Positions 25,486-33,890 of a stretch of 64,000 bases of DNA are shown here, in pieces (within the stretch, counting starts at the first letter, position 1; every line of letters begins with the position of its first letter). The DNA comes from Desulfobacterales bacterium. Its GTDB lineage: Bacteria; Desulfobacterota; Desulfobacteria; Desulfobacterales; JARGFK01. A program made the position numbers and the translations under genes. The stretch is from contig JARGFK010000012.1 of the NCBI GenBank assembly GCA_029211065.1, positions 1-64,000 on the forward strand. Direction: 5' to 3'. The notes under the pieces were generated by a model. That model did not search any database. It was not told the origin of the DNA and was given only the letters and a program-made list of their open reading frames with translations.

Positions 25486-25953
25486 TCAGCGGACTCCGCG
25501 AAGGGTTTTAAAAAACAGCCATAACGGGCGCAGTAAATGCGAAAGAAGTCCCGTGACGGAAAGGAATGCAATCAGAATTTTTTCGGGCCCCAACCCGAGT
25601 AAAACCCGATGGCCGTTTCGTTCCACTTTGCGGACAATGCCGATAATATTTGCCTGAGAGACCATACCATCGGCGTCATCCGCGCCGTCGCCTTTCAGGC
25701 GGTAGCCGGATTTGTTTTGGGCCACTATCCGGTGGACCGCGAGCCTTCCGCCAGCCGGGTGTGAAAATGCCGCCACATCGCCTATGCCGGGCGGGGAATC
25801 TATAACGGGGAAGACCGTCAGCACGTCGCCGTCTTTTATAAAGGGTGCCATGCTGAAACCGCTTGCCCGGAACCTGAAGGGGACATGCTTACGGAGCACC
25901 GCCTGCATGAGGTCCTTAAGGGCCGGCCCGGAAAGTGACAGCTCGCCTTTTTT
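25486..25953 (-). CDS. S26/SipW-like signal peptidase-type protease
   Basis: About 155 residues from TTG 25953; ATG codons at 26064, 26049 and 26034 would overlap the PqqD-like gene by 65-95 bases, and ATG 25908 would cut the conserved LSLSGPALKDLMQ segment, so the start is uncertain. Motifs: FRFRASGFSM with the catalytic Ser35, VHRIV with His75 in place of the usual Lys, and LKGDGADDADG. This matches SipW/ER-type signal peptidases, which use a Ser-His pair. A hydrophobic stretch lies at the C-terminus (ILIAFLSVTGLLSHLL). It is a good candidate to cleave the leader of the peptide. Confidence 0.72.
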   Translation of the reverse strand, partial: KKGELSLSGPALKDLMQAVLRKHVPFRFRASGFSMAPFIKDGDVLTVFPVIDSPPGIGDVAAFSHPAGGRLAVHRIVAQNKSGYRLKGDGADDADGMVSQANIIGIVRKVERNGHRVLLGLGPEKILIAFLSVTGLLSHLLRPLWLFFKTLRGVR

Positions 25954-25969
25954 CAATAAAAGAGCGGGT

Positions 25970-26281
25970 TCAGGACGGTGGGGCTTCAACCACCATTCTC
26001 CTTTGGTAAAGTTCCGACACCAGCCCCAGAACATCCCTTTCAATTTCATTTTCAGGGGCCTCAAATTCGGCCGACAGCTTCCGGGCCACGTTTTTTAATG
26101 TCATTTTGCCGTCCAGCAGGTCCCAGATGGCCTTTCCGGTTTCGTTCAAAGTATAAAGCTCATCTTCCATGTCGCCAATGCCGGCTGTAAGGGGGACGAT
26201 AATAAGCTCTCCTTCAATGACCCGGGCGACCACATCTTCGGAGGGAATATAGGCGACATCAAGGGAAATATTTGTATTCAT
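25970..26281 (-). CDS. PqqD-like peptide chaperone (RiPP recognition element)
   Basis: 103 residues from ATG 26281 with AGG eight bases before. The layout fits the PqqD winged-helix fold: VEGELIIVPLTAG-type strands, then LYTLNETGKAIWDLLDGKMTLKNVARKLSAEFEAP and a final helix (ERDVLGLVSELYQRRMV). The TLNETGxxIWxLLDG motif is the family signature. PqqD and relatives bind leader peptides and present them to radical SAM enzymes. It lies between the two maturase genes and behind its own promoter-like sequence. Confidence 0.85.
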   Translation of the reverse strand: MNTNISLDVAYIPSEDVVARVIEGELIIVPLTAGIGDMEDELYTLNETGKAIWDLLDGKMTLKNVARKLSAEFEAPENEIERDVLGLVSELYQRRMVVEAPPS

Positions 26282-26364
26282 AGCCACTACCTGTTCAGTC
26301 AGTTTAAACTGCAAAGTAGAATTGAACGGACAACCTTTACCGTGAAATTATTAAGTTTAAAATT

Positions 26365-26393
26365 ATTTTAGCACATAACATGTGAAGATACAA
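26365..26393 (-). promoter_or_regulatory. promoter-like sequence before the pqqD-like gene
   Basis: On the minus strand: TTGTAT (26393-26388), a 17-base spacer containing CACATGTTATGTG, and TAAAAT (26370-26365). It lies in the 112-base gap between maturase 1 and the PqqD-like gene. The -10 is strong and the -35 is moderate. Confidence 0.45.
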
Positions 26394-27629
26394 TCAGACC
26401 GTGTATCCATCTGTGCGGCATCCAACCGGATCGCAGCTCGCTTTGTCCGGAGGCGTTGAGCCGGGGAAGCTTTTGATTCTCTCCCGCCAATTCAGTACCT
26501 CCCAGGCCTTTTCACCCGGTCTGAGCAGGCCCAGATATTCGGCTTGTGCGTGGGCAAAGACACAATAATATTCCACGGGTGTATCCAGGGTGCCGTGCTC
26601 CATCCAGGATTTGGCCGGGCATTGTTCACAAAGGCCTTTTAAAAAGCAGCGGGCACAGCGCAGCAAATATTCCGGATGGGTCGCTTTCAGCCTTCTGACT
26701 TTAGGAAAAAAACCGGTTAGGGCACCTCTAAGCGACCCGTTAGTCAGATTATAGATAGTGTCGGGGTGTCGGAGCAGCATACAGGGTTGTAAAGCCCCAT
26801 AGGCATCGACACAGCCGCCGCCCACTCCCGCACCGCAGGGGAAAAGCCTGCCACCGGCCGGGGCCATGAAACCGGCACAGAAAGCCTTCATCTCTTTTCG
26901 GTAGCCTTCTCCCTGCCGGGTTATGATTTTCATGCTTTCTATAGGCGACATCCTCAGACGTTTGATGGAACGGTTTTTCAATTGCGAGTCCCGTCGGGCG
27001 CGCAGGTTTAATACAATGGTATTCCCGGGCGGTTCATCTACTTCCGAAAGAGCTTTGGTCAAAACTTCAAATTCCACCAACTCATGTTGGTTGGGCGGCA
27101 GAACGACTGTTTTTAATTCAAAGGGGATGTGGTGGCGCCGGAGCAGGTTGATCCCGTCAAAGGCGGCCTTAAACGAACCCGGTGTCCGGGTAACCGCCTC
27201 GCAGGAATTCTTTTTTATCCCGTAAACCGTAATTTCAATTTTTTCCAGCGGCGGGATGCGGCCTAAAATTTCAACCAGATCGGGCGTGATCAGGGTGGCA
27301 TTGGTGAAAAGCCGTACTTTCAAACCCAGTTTTCTGCTGAAAAGATAGATTTCGCTGAAATCCTCCCTTAACAGCGGTTCACCTCCGGTAAACCGCACGG
27401 ATAAGCAACCCAGAGAGGCTGCCTCGCTAAGAACTGCTTTGATTGTTTCAGTGGAAAGTTCCTGTTTTTTTATTGAGTCGTTGTCTGCCGGTTGATTGAT
27501 GTAACAGTGGATGCAATTCAGGTTGCAGCGTTCGGTCAGCTCCATGTCAAGCGTACTTAATAGCGGCGATTTGCCCTTCCATAGGTGGGCCTGATCAATC
27601 CGTATTTTAGTCAGATAAGAATCCGGCAT
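26394..27629 (-). CDS. radical SAM/SPASM peptide maturase 1
   Basis: 411 residues. The SAM cluster motif is CNLNCIHC (Cys35, 39, 42), followed by CYINQPAD, FTGGEPLLREDFSEIY and a Cys-rich SPASM region (FCAGFM, CGAGVGGGC, CARCFLKGLCEQC, YYC). It shares the CYIN-x-PA-D and TGGEPLLREDF blocks with maturase 2, so the two arose by duplication. It follows the HprK-like gene by 45 bases and precedes the PqqD-like gene. Known SPASM enzymes act on peptides; whether both act on the same precursor at different residues is a guess. Confidence 0.85.
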   Translation of the reverse strand: MPDSYLTKIRIDQAHLWKGKSPLLSTLDMELTERCNLNCIHCYINQPADNDSIKKQELSTETIKAVLSEAASLGCLSVRFTGGEPLLREDFSEIYLFSRKLGLKVRLFTNATLITPDLVEILGRIPPLEKIEITVYGIKKNSCEAVTRTPGSFKAAFDGINLLRRHHIPFELKTVVLPPNQHELVEFEVLTKALSEVDEPPGNTIVLNLRARRDSQLKNRSIKRLRMSPIESMKIITRQGEGYRKEMKAFCAGFMAPAGGRLFPCGAGVGGGCVDAYGALQPCMLLRHPDTIYNLTNGSLRGALTGFFPKVRRLKATHPEYLLRCARCFLKGLCEQCPAKSWMEHGTLDTPVEYYCVFAHAQAEYLGLLRPGEKAWEVLNWRERIKSFPGSTPPDKASCDPVGCRTDGYTV

Positions 27630-27674
27630 GCCTGGTTTTCCCTTGAGATAAGAAACAATCCTTAATGTTTAGGG

Positions 27675-28580
27675 TTAAATATCCCTGAGCAGCTCAACAA
27701 CTTGGCCGCTTCTGTCAAATTCAAGTGTATAGCACGGCACCGCAGCGGCAATCTGCGGCACTATGGTCAACATACTGTTCCACCAGTCCGCCGTTGCCAG
27801 CGGTTTGATCAGACATGCCAGTAGACGGCGGATGACCTCCTGCTGATTATCAAGGTGAATCACCTGATTGGATCGGGCCTGTTTGAGAAACAGGATTGCT
27901 TTGAGCGGAGCTGACGCCGGGGAAATCTGGGGCACATCCCCATGACTCCAGGTGCCGTAAATATGATAGCCGGCGGGTTGATGCCGGAGAATGATCCGGT
28001 CGTCACACAGGATTTCAGCCGCCTGCTTTAGCAAAATCACCATCGTCGACTTGCCGGCGTCGGAGTGCCCCACAAACAAGAGCCCGTTATTTTCGAATAT
28101 TACACCGCCTGAATGCAGAATGCAGCCCTGCCGGTCGGCCAAAACCCGGGCCAGAATGATCTGGTCGGTCGGCAACAGGGAAAGCGAAGCAATTCCGCCT
28201 TTTTGAAAAATATTTTTAGTCTCAGGGTGGTGATAGATATCGGCTTCGGTGTGGTCAGGAGTGAAAACCGCTAATCGGTGAAGATTCTTGGTTTGATTGC
28301 CATTGTAAACACCTAAATATATCCAGGCATCCTCTTTCCGATAAATGGCCCAGGGAGGTTTTTGATAAACTTTTTTTCCCAGTCGCCAGCCATCAAGATC
28401 GGGAATGAAGAAATGGTGTCTTATAAAAACGGTGTCCTCTCCAGGCCCGTTGCATTGAAAGTGTTTGAATTTAGGATGAAAGGTTTTCTCCGTAATAGCG
28501 ATATCGGATTCAACACAAATGGTCATTCCGCCGATTTGATAATAGCGCTGGTTGTCTGTAGAAGCATGATGTGTCGGCAT
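27675..28580 (-). CDS. HprK-related kinase of the peptide locus
   Basis: 301 residues. The C-terminal part has the HPr kinase-type P-loop GHSDAGKST (171-179) preceded by a conserved His (LHSGGV, His156) and followed by the acidic LCDDRIIL segment. The N-terminal domain is not that of true HPr kinases and no HPr/PTS gene is nearby. Related enzymes in lasso-peptide clusters phosphorylate the C-terminal Ser of the precursor; the precursor here ends in Ser. The gene is first in the minus-strand series, divergent from the ABC exporter. The substrate assignment is inference. Confidence 0.75.
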   Translation of the reverse strand: MPTHHASTDNQRYYQIGGMTICVESDIAITEKTFHPKFKHFQCNGPGEDTVFIRHHFFIPDLDGWRLGKKVYQKPPWAIYRKEDAWIYLGVYNGNQTKNLHRLAVFTPDHTEADIYHHPETKNIFQKGGIASLSLLPTDQIILARVLADRQGCILHSGGVIFENNGLLFVGHSDAGKSTMVILLKQAAEILCDDRIILRHQPAGYHIYGTWSHGDVPQISPASAPLKAILFLKQARSNQVIHLDNQQEVIRRLLACLIKPLATADWWNSMLTIVPQIAAAVPCYTLEFDRSGQVVELLRDI

Positions 28581-28702
28581 GGATATTTTCCCATATACTT
28601 GTTTAATCGATCTTGATACGATAATATCATATCATCTGTGAAAGGTAACGCGAAAATTGAGCTTAAACACACCAGACCTCCGGTTCGTAATTGAAAAAGC
28701 GT
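28581..28702. promoter_or_regulatory. divergent intergenic region of the peptide locus
   Basis: About 120 bases between divergent HprK-like and ABC exporter genes. It is AT-rich, with GATACGATAATATCATATC near 28615-28635 giving overlapping inverted repeats. Promoters for both directions must lie here or inside the genes, but no single convincing -35/-10 pair stands out. Confidence 0.3.
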
Positions 28703-30523
28703 ATGCATATCTGGCTTAAATATCTGAAAAGCGGATTGTCGCGGCCGATGCCGCGGGACCGGATCTTTGGGCAGAGCGGATATGCCGGAATTAGAACCAG
28801 CTTCGGCAAACTGTATCATTTTTTGCAAAGGCACTGGCGTAAAGGGGCGCTGGGTGTTGTCCTGATCATTGTATCCGCCGGGCTCAGTTTTCCCCAGCCC
28901 CTCATCACCCGCTACATCATTGACGATGTCATTATCGGGCGGCGGCTGGATCTGCTGCTCTGTGCCGTACTTTTGCTGGCGGGTATCGTGCTGGCCGCCA
29001 AGCTGACGAGTTTGCTGGAGCAGTTTTATTTTGTCAGCTTTGAACAGGCTGTGATCCTGGATCTTCAACATAAGCTCTTTGATCATACCCTGCGGTTGCC
29101 CCAATCCTTTTTCGACGACCAGCAGACCGGCTATTTGATGGCGCGTCTTTCCGGTGATGTGGATGGGCTGCGCTGGCTTTTTTCCGGAACATTCGCATAT
29201 GTTGCCGCCAATTTAGTCAAGTTTGTCGGAGGTATCGTTTTTCTTTTTTACCTGGAGTGGCGGCTCGCCCTTATGGTGGTATTCTTTCTTCCGGGCCTGG
29301 TGATGTCCATACGCTACTTTGCCGGCCGAATTCATGTATTGAGTCATCAAAACATGGAAAAAAACGCCGATGTTTCCAGCAGATTTCAAGAATCCCTGTC
29401 TGCAAGTTCCCTGATAAAGGCATTTACTTCCGAAGGACGGGCGGCCGGTCGTTTGCGGTCAGCGTTAAAATCTTTTCAACAGATTTTATTGGAGCAAACA
29501 GTCTTGAATTCGGTCGCCGATCTGGCCGTCAGTTCCATGCCCGGTGTGGCGCGGATCATTGTCCTGGTGGCAGGGGCCTATTGGGTTATTTCGGATCAAT
29601 GGAGCTTGGGCTCCTTGCTGGCCTTTCAGGCTTATCTGGGATATGTATTCGGGCCGGCGCAGTATCTGGCCACCGCGAATCTGGAGCTGCAAAAAGCACT
29701 GGCCGCGTTTCACCGTGTTTTTGCCCTGTTCGACATTGTGCCGGAAGAAAACATGGGTGTCGGCACAAAAGTGAATCAGCTCAATGGTGCGGTTGAGTTA
29801 AGGGATGTATCGTTTTCGTACAACAACCATGAAGCGGTACTCAACAACGTGTCTTTCCGCATCGAACCGGGCGAACATGTTGCCATTGTCGGGCCCAGCG
29901 GGGTCGGCAAGACGACCCTGATCAGTCTTTTCCTGCGTTTTTACCGCCCCTCAGCCGGTGAAATCTATTTTGACGGCAGGCCCGCGTCCGATTATGAGGT
30001 CCGTTCGCTGCGGCAGCGGATCGGTTATGTATCCCAGCGTACCCTGGTTTTGGCTGGAACGGTCAGGGACGCGCTTTGCCATGGAAACCCTGAAGCCGGT
30101 CAGGATGCGGTCGTCCGGGCCGCCCGGGCGGCGGGGTGCCATGATTTTATTGAGGAGCTCTCTGCGGGCTACGAGACTGTTATCGGGGAAGGGGGCGTCA
30201 ACCTGTCGGAAGGGCAGAAACAGCGGCTGGCTGTGGCCAGAGCGTTGATTAAGGATCCTGACATACTCATACTGGATGAACCCACCGCAGCATTGGACAG
30301 CCTGGCGGAGAAATCGCTGCTGCAGTCGCTGCCGGACTTTATCCAGAAGAAAACCCTTATTATCGCGGCCCATCGGTTGTCAACCATTCGGAACGCAGAC
30401 CGAATTCTGCTACTGGATAAAAACCGTCTCGTAGCGGTCGGCACCCATCAGTTCCTGATGGAAACAAACGATTACTACCGGTCTTTGGTTGAATATCAAC
30501 AGGGGGCGATAATAGAGGGATGA
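28703..30523 (+). CDS. ABC exporter, fused permease and ATPase
   Basis: 606 residues from ATG 28703 (a TTG 12 bases upstream is possible). About 50 extra N-terminal residues, then six membrane spans and an ATPase domain with Walker A GPSGVGKTT (near residue 397), the signature LSEGQKQRL and Walker B ILILDEPTAALDS, with a final switch His (IIAAHRLST). There is no C39 peptidase domain at the N-terminus, so leader removal would need another protease, such as the S26-like protein. It likely exports the mature peptide. It is divergent from the maturation genes. Confidence 0.85.
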   Translation: MHIWLKYLKSGLSRPMPRDRIFGQSGYAGIRTSFGKLYHFLQRHWRKGALGVVLIIVSAGLSFPQPLITRYIIDDVIIGRRLDLLLCAVLLLAGIVLAAKLTSLLEQFYFVSFEQAVILDLQHKLFDHTLRLPQSFFDDQQTGYLMARLSGDVDGLRWLFSGTFAYVAANLVKFVGGIVFLFYLEWRLALMVVFFLPGLVMSIRYFAGRIHVLSHQNMEKNADVSSRFQESLSASSLIKAFTSEGRAAGRLRSALKSFQQILLEQTVLNSVADLAVSSMPGVARIIVLVAGAYWVISDQWSLGSLLAFQAYLGYVFGPAQYLATANLELQKALAAFHRVFALFDIVPEENMGVGTKVNQLNGAVELRDVSFSYNNHEAVLNNVSFRIEPGEHVAIVGPSGVGKTTLISLFLRFYRPSAGEIYFDGRPASDYEVRSLRQRIGYVSQRTLVLAGTVRDALCHGNPEAGQDAVVRAARAAGCHDFIEELSAGYETVIGEGGVNLSEGQKQRLAVARALIKDPDILILDEPTAALDSLAEKSLLQSLPDFIQKKTLIIAAHRLSTIRNADRILLLDKNRLVAVGTHQFLMETNDYYRSLVEYQQGAIIEG

Positions 30524-30532
30524 GGACGAAAA

Positions 30533-30565
30533 GGGGTCAGGGGCCGGGGATCAGGGGTCAGGACT
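30533..30565. repeat. GGGGTCAGG-type direct repeat
   Basis: The gap between the ABC and U32 genes contains GGGGTCAGG twice around GGCCGGGGATCA. Similar GGATTCAAGGGGTCAAGG strings occur at about 5495-5530 and 61177-61210. These look like a degenerate dispersed repeat rather than gene control. Confidence 0.4.
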
Positions 30566-30619
30566 TGACCGAGCTGAGTACTGAGAGCGCCGAAATTAAA
30601 GAAGGATAGACGATAACCA

Positions 30620-32602
30620 ATGGATAAAAAAATAGAAAAACCGATGCGGCCGGCCATTCTGGCGCCGGCCGGCAGCAGACCTTCATTTCTGGCGGCCCTG
30701 GCTGCCGGGGCCGATGCCATTTACTGCGGCCTGAAACAGTTTTCGGCCCGCATGGAAGCCCACAACTTTACCTTTGAAGAACTGACGGCCCTGACCGAAC
30801 TGGCCCATGCCCAGGAGGCCCGGGTCTATGTCACCGTCAACACCTTGATAAAGCCGGGCGAGTTGGGTGAGGTGGGGCAAATGGTGGACAGGCTTAACCG
30901 CGGGGTCAAACCGGATGCCATTATTTTACAGGATCTGGGTCTGGTATCGCTGGTACGAAAGGCCGGCTATACCGGTCAGTTGAACCTGTCCACCCTGGCA
31001 AATGTCAGTTCACCCTCAGCTATCAGATGGGTGGGCGACCATGTGGAAGTGGACCGGGTCGTCATCCCCCGGGAGCTCAACATCGACGAAATAAAAGCCA
31101 TGGCAGCGGCCTGTCCGCCGCACCTGGACCTGGAGGTTTTTGTGCACGGCGCGCTTTGCTACGGCGTGTCCGGACGGTGCTACTGGAGCAGCTTTCTGGG
31201 CGGCAAGAGCGGACTCAGGGGCCGCTGCGTGCAGCCCTGCCGGCGGCAGTATACCCAGAACGACACCTCCCGTCGGTTTTTTTCCTGTCAAGACCTGAGC
31301 CTGGATGTGCTGGTCAAGGTCCTGATGACCATTCCAAAAGTGAAGAGCTGGAAGATCGAAGGCCGCAAGAAAGGTCCCCACTATGTGTTTTACACGGTTC
31401 AGGCCTATCAGATGCTGCGGGATCACGGCACCGACCCACAGGCCAAACGGGCGGCCCTGGAACTGCTGGAAATGGCGCTGGGAAGAAGAGGGACGCATTA
31501 TCATTTTTTGCCCCAGCGGCCCCAGAGCCCCCTCAGCACCGACGGCAACACAGCCTCCGGTCTGTATATAGGATCCGTCCAGGGCGGGAGAGAACCGTAT
31601 CTGTCACCGCGGCTGGAACTGCTGGGCGGCGATGTCTTGCGGATCGGGTATGAAGATGAGCCCTGGCACGCCGTCCAAAAGATCGGCCGGGCGGTGCCCA
31701 AGAAAGGCCGCCTGCACCTGAAGTTGCCACCGAAAAAAATACCCCGCAAGGGAACGCCGGTTTTTCTCATCGATCGGCGTGAAGAAACGTTAAATTCCCT
31801 GCTGGACAAATTAGAGGCCCGATTCAAGGAGCGGTTACCCGATGTGACGGTTTTGCCGTCGCACTTCCATCTTCATCTTCCCGAAGGCGCCCGTAAAGCC
31901 GAAGGTGAAAGCATCCTCCATATTTGCCGTTATCCCTCCCGGAAAGCCACAGAAGGCCTGTCGGCGCTGTGGCTGTCCACAGAAACAACCCGGGCGCTGT
32001 CTCCCGAAGATGCAGCCGGTTACTGGTGGGCTCTTCCCCCGGTGATCTGGCCGGCGGAAGAAAACGACATGGCGGAACAGGTTGCAGCGGTGATCCAAAA
32101 CGGCGGCCGTAATTTTATTCTGAACGCTCCCTGGCAAAAAGCCTTTTTTGAGGACCGCAAGGACTTTAACCTGTGGGCCGGACCCTTTTGCAATCTTTCA
32201 AATCCCATGGCGATTTCCGCCCTGGCCGCCTTCGGCTTTAAAGGCGCCATTGTCAGCCCCGAGCTCGGCCGGGAGGATTATCTTGCGCTTCCCCAAAACA
32301 GTCCACTACCCCTGGGGATCATCCTTTCCGGAAGCTGGCCGCTATGTGTTTCCCGGATCATCTCAGAGGATATGAATACGGGAGCGTCTTTCAGCAGCCC
32401 CAAAGGTGAAGAGGCCTGGGCCCGGAAATACGGTGGCAGCTACTGGATTTTTCCCAACTGGAAACTGGATATCCGTTCCCAGAAAAAGGAACTGCAAAAA
32501 GCGGGATACCGGTTGTTTGTGGATATAGCGGAACCGATACCGGAAGGGATAATGTTAAAAAAACGACCGGGTTTGTGGAACTGGGATCTGGCGCTGTATT
32601 GA
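30620..32602 (+). CDS. U32 peptidase-family protein
   Basis: 660 residues. It opens ILAPAGSRPSFLAALAAGADAIYCG, the U32 N-terminal barrel signature, and has the conserved four-Cys region (CYGVSGRCYWS, RGRCVQPCRRQY) that in relatives holds an iron-sulfur cluster. U32 members include RlhA/TrhP-type RNA hydroxylation proteins and collagenase-like proteins; the fold is closer to the RNA-hydroxylation group. It lies 96 bases after the ABC exporter. It may be unrelated to peptide maturation, though the shared direction leaves this open. Confidence 0.8.
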   Translation: MDKKIEKPMRPAILAPAGSRPSFLAALAAGADAIYCGLKQFSARMEAHNFTFEELTALTELAHAQEARVYVTVNTLIKPGELGEVGQMVDRLNRGVKPDAIILQDLGLVSLVRKAGYTGQLNLSTLANVSSPSAIRWVGDHVEVDRVVIPRELNIDEIKAMAAACPPHLDLEVFVHGALCYGVSGRCYWSSFLGGKSGLRGRCVQPCRRQYTQNDTSRRFFSCQDLSLDVLVKVLMTIPKVKSWKIEGRKKGPHYVFYTVQAYQMLRDHGTDPQAKRAALELLEMALGRRGTHYHFLPQRPQSPLSTDGNTASGLYIGSVQGGREPYLSPRLELLGGDVLRIGYEDEPWHAVQKIGRAVPKKGRLHLKLPPKKIPRKGTPVFLIDRREETLNSLLDKLEARFKERLPDVTVLPSHFHLHLPEGARKAEGESILHICRYPSRKATEGLSALWLSTETTRALSPEDAAGYWWALPPVIWPAEENDMAEQVAAVIQNGGRNFILNAPWQKAFFEDRKDFNLWAGPFCNLSNPMAISALAAFGFKGAIVSPELGREDYLALPQNSPLPLGIILSGSWPLCVSRIISEDMNTGASFSSPKGEEAWARKYGGSYWIFPNWKLDIRSQKKELQKAGYRLFVDIAEPIPEGIMLKKRPGLWNWDLALY

Positions 32603-32633
32603 GATGGTGAGATTATATTCTAACTTTGAAAAT

Positions 32634-32650
32634 CTGGTCCTTTGGACCAG
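32634..32650 (+). promoter_or_regulatory. hairpin downstream of the U32 gene
   Basis: CTGGTCC (32634-32640), three T, GGACCAG (32644-32650): a perfect seven-base stem 30 bases after the U32 stop. It lacks a U-run, so it may protect the 3' end rather than terminate. Confidence 0.35.
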
Positions 32651-32704
32651 GTCAGAGTTTAATGGCTCTGCCGTATGAAGTACAAAGACTCTAAAACCGA
32701 AGCA

Positions 32705-32768
32705 CGAAATCCGAAATCCGAAACAATACCGAATGACCAAAATTTAAATAATCCAAATTCGGATTTCG
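32705..32768. repeat. inverted repeat CGAAATCCGAA...TTCGGATTTCG
   Basis: Perfect 11-base arms at 32705-32715 and 32758-32768 enclose an AT-rich centre. It lies in the 300-base gap between the U32 gene and the AMIN-domain gene. The surrounding text is AT-rich with no coding frame; otherwise nothing was seen in this gap except the AGGCAGGA ribosome site of the next gene. Confidence 0.5.
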
Positions 32769-32903
32769 AATTTTGCCAATGACTTTTGCATAGACCATGC
32801 CCCCTGGGCTTAGACCGTATCCTCAACAATCAAATTTCATGTTATTTTAGACGGTAATGTAGTATACCATTTAATAAAACATACAGACACAAATAGGCAG
32901 GAA

Positions 32904-33644
32904 GTGGAAAAGAATAATACATCCCGGCAAATCATCATCAAAGATAATTCCATCGTGATCTGTCTGGTTATGACCGCGGTGTTGATTGCGGCCGGTCTGA
33001 TACTGGCCAAAACTGCGGTCATGGGGGATGCCGGCAGCCTTTATGCCGATTCGATTCAGCCCCAGATGTTTCGCTTTAAGGTTGAAACGCAGTCGGCGCA
33101 TAAGGTTGAAAGCGTGACAGCTGCGGCCGATATAAAACCGCCGGCTCAAGCGCCTGAGAAGCTTTCACCTCAGGTATCTACGAAACCGGAGCCGGTTAAG
33201 GCCGCCCCGGCGGCTCCGATGACCCCCAAAGAAGAAACCGCTGTCGTGGTTTTGCCGAAAGCGAACGACCCCTCCAAAACTGAATCTCAGCCGCCGCCTC
33301 AAATCTCTGAGCCATCAACCGCCGCAACAAAACCCTTTTTAAGGACCATGCGGGGCGGGCGCCATCCCCAGTATGCCTCCATCGTGTTTGAGTATTCCGG
33401 ACCCATCGATTATAGCAGCCCTCGGATAGCGGGAGAGGAGATACGCTTCAACATAATGAATATAACGACCCGCCTGCGTCCCTATCGCAAATACCGGACA
33501 TTCGATTCCTGGGTTAAACTGGATAAGACAGACAGTGGTCTGGATGTGTCCATCGGGGTGCTTCCGGGTCAATATAAAATTTCCGACTTTTTAATGGAAG
33601 ACCCCCCCCGACTGGTTATTAATCTTTATGATAAGGATAACTGA
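32904..33644 (+). CDS. AMIN-domain envelope protein
   Basis: 246 residues from GTG 32904 with AGGCAGGA upstream. One membrane span near residues 18-35, a Pro/Lys-rich linker (about 70-140), then a C-terminal beta domain (YASIVFEYSGPIDYS, IRFNIMNITTR, PPRLVINLYD) that fits the AMIN fold, which targets amidases and secretins to peptidoglycan. It has no catalytic domain. It is probably periplasmic and anchored to the inner membrane. Confidence 0.6.
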   Translation: MEKNNTSRQIIIKDNSIVICLVMTAVLIAAGLILAKTAVMGDAGSLYADSIQPQMFRFKVETQSAHKVESVTAAADIKPPAQAPEKLSPQVSTKPEPVKAAPAAPMTPKEETAVVVLPKANDPSKTESQPPPQISEPSTAATKPFLRTMRGGRHPQYASIVFEYSGPIDYSSPRIAGEEIRFNIMNITTRLRPYRKYRTFDSWVKLDKTDSGLDVSIGVLPGQYKISDFLMEDPPRLVINLYDKDN

Positions 33645-33657
33645 CTCGAATCGGTCG

Positions 33658-33681
33658 AACCGCAACAGCAGGGTTCTTCAA
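33658..33681 (+). repeat. copy C (short) of the 58-bp dispersed repeat
   Basis: AACCGCAACAGC joined directly to AGGGTTCTTCAA: the two ends of the repeat seen at 24264-24321 and 57465-57522 without the central hairpin. It lies just after the AMIN gene. Confidence 0.55.
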
Positions 33682-33692
33682 TAAAAACAGAC

Positions 33693-33890
33693 TTACAACC
33701 TAAATTTCCAGTCCTTTGCGGTTGTTTCCAAAATGCGTTTTCTGTGATGAATGCAGGCCATGCAGTTACAGCCTTGCGTTAATGGATGCCGACCGAGTTT
33801 CTCGGACAGGCGAAAGCCGGCTTCGATCATTTCAATGATTATCCGGCGCCGTCCGGCACCTGAATTGTTTTTTTTCGCCGGGGTTTTCAT
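33693..33890 (-). CDS. small Cys-containing protein coupled to the nucleotidyltransferase
   Basis: 65 residues, basic (KTPAKKNNSGAGRRR at the start), with a CNCMAC motif that could bind a metal and a following HH. The ATG overlaps the nucleotidyltransferase stop by ATGA, supporting a real coupled gene. The family was not recognised. Confidence 0.5.
   Translation of the reverse strand: MKTPAKKNNSGAGRRRIIIEMIEAGFRLSEKLGRHPLTQGCNCMACIHHRKRILETTAKDWKFRL

Noticed and set aside
28523-29104. 193-codon minus-strand frame opposite the ABC exporter
   Set aside because: Shadow of the exporter gene; low-complexity Gln/Asp/Pro content and no motif.
3504-32602. A lasso-peptide cluster (AsnB plus HprK-like kinase and nucleotidyltransferase)
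   Set aside because: The AsnB here starts MCGICG and keeps full glutaminase motifs, lies 18 kb away within EPS genes, and no transglutaminase-like B2 protein is present. The maturases are radical SAM enzymes.
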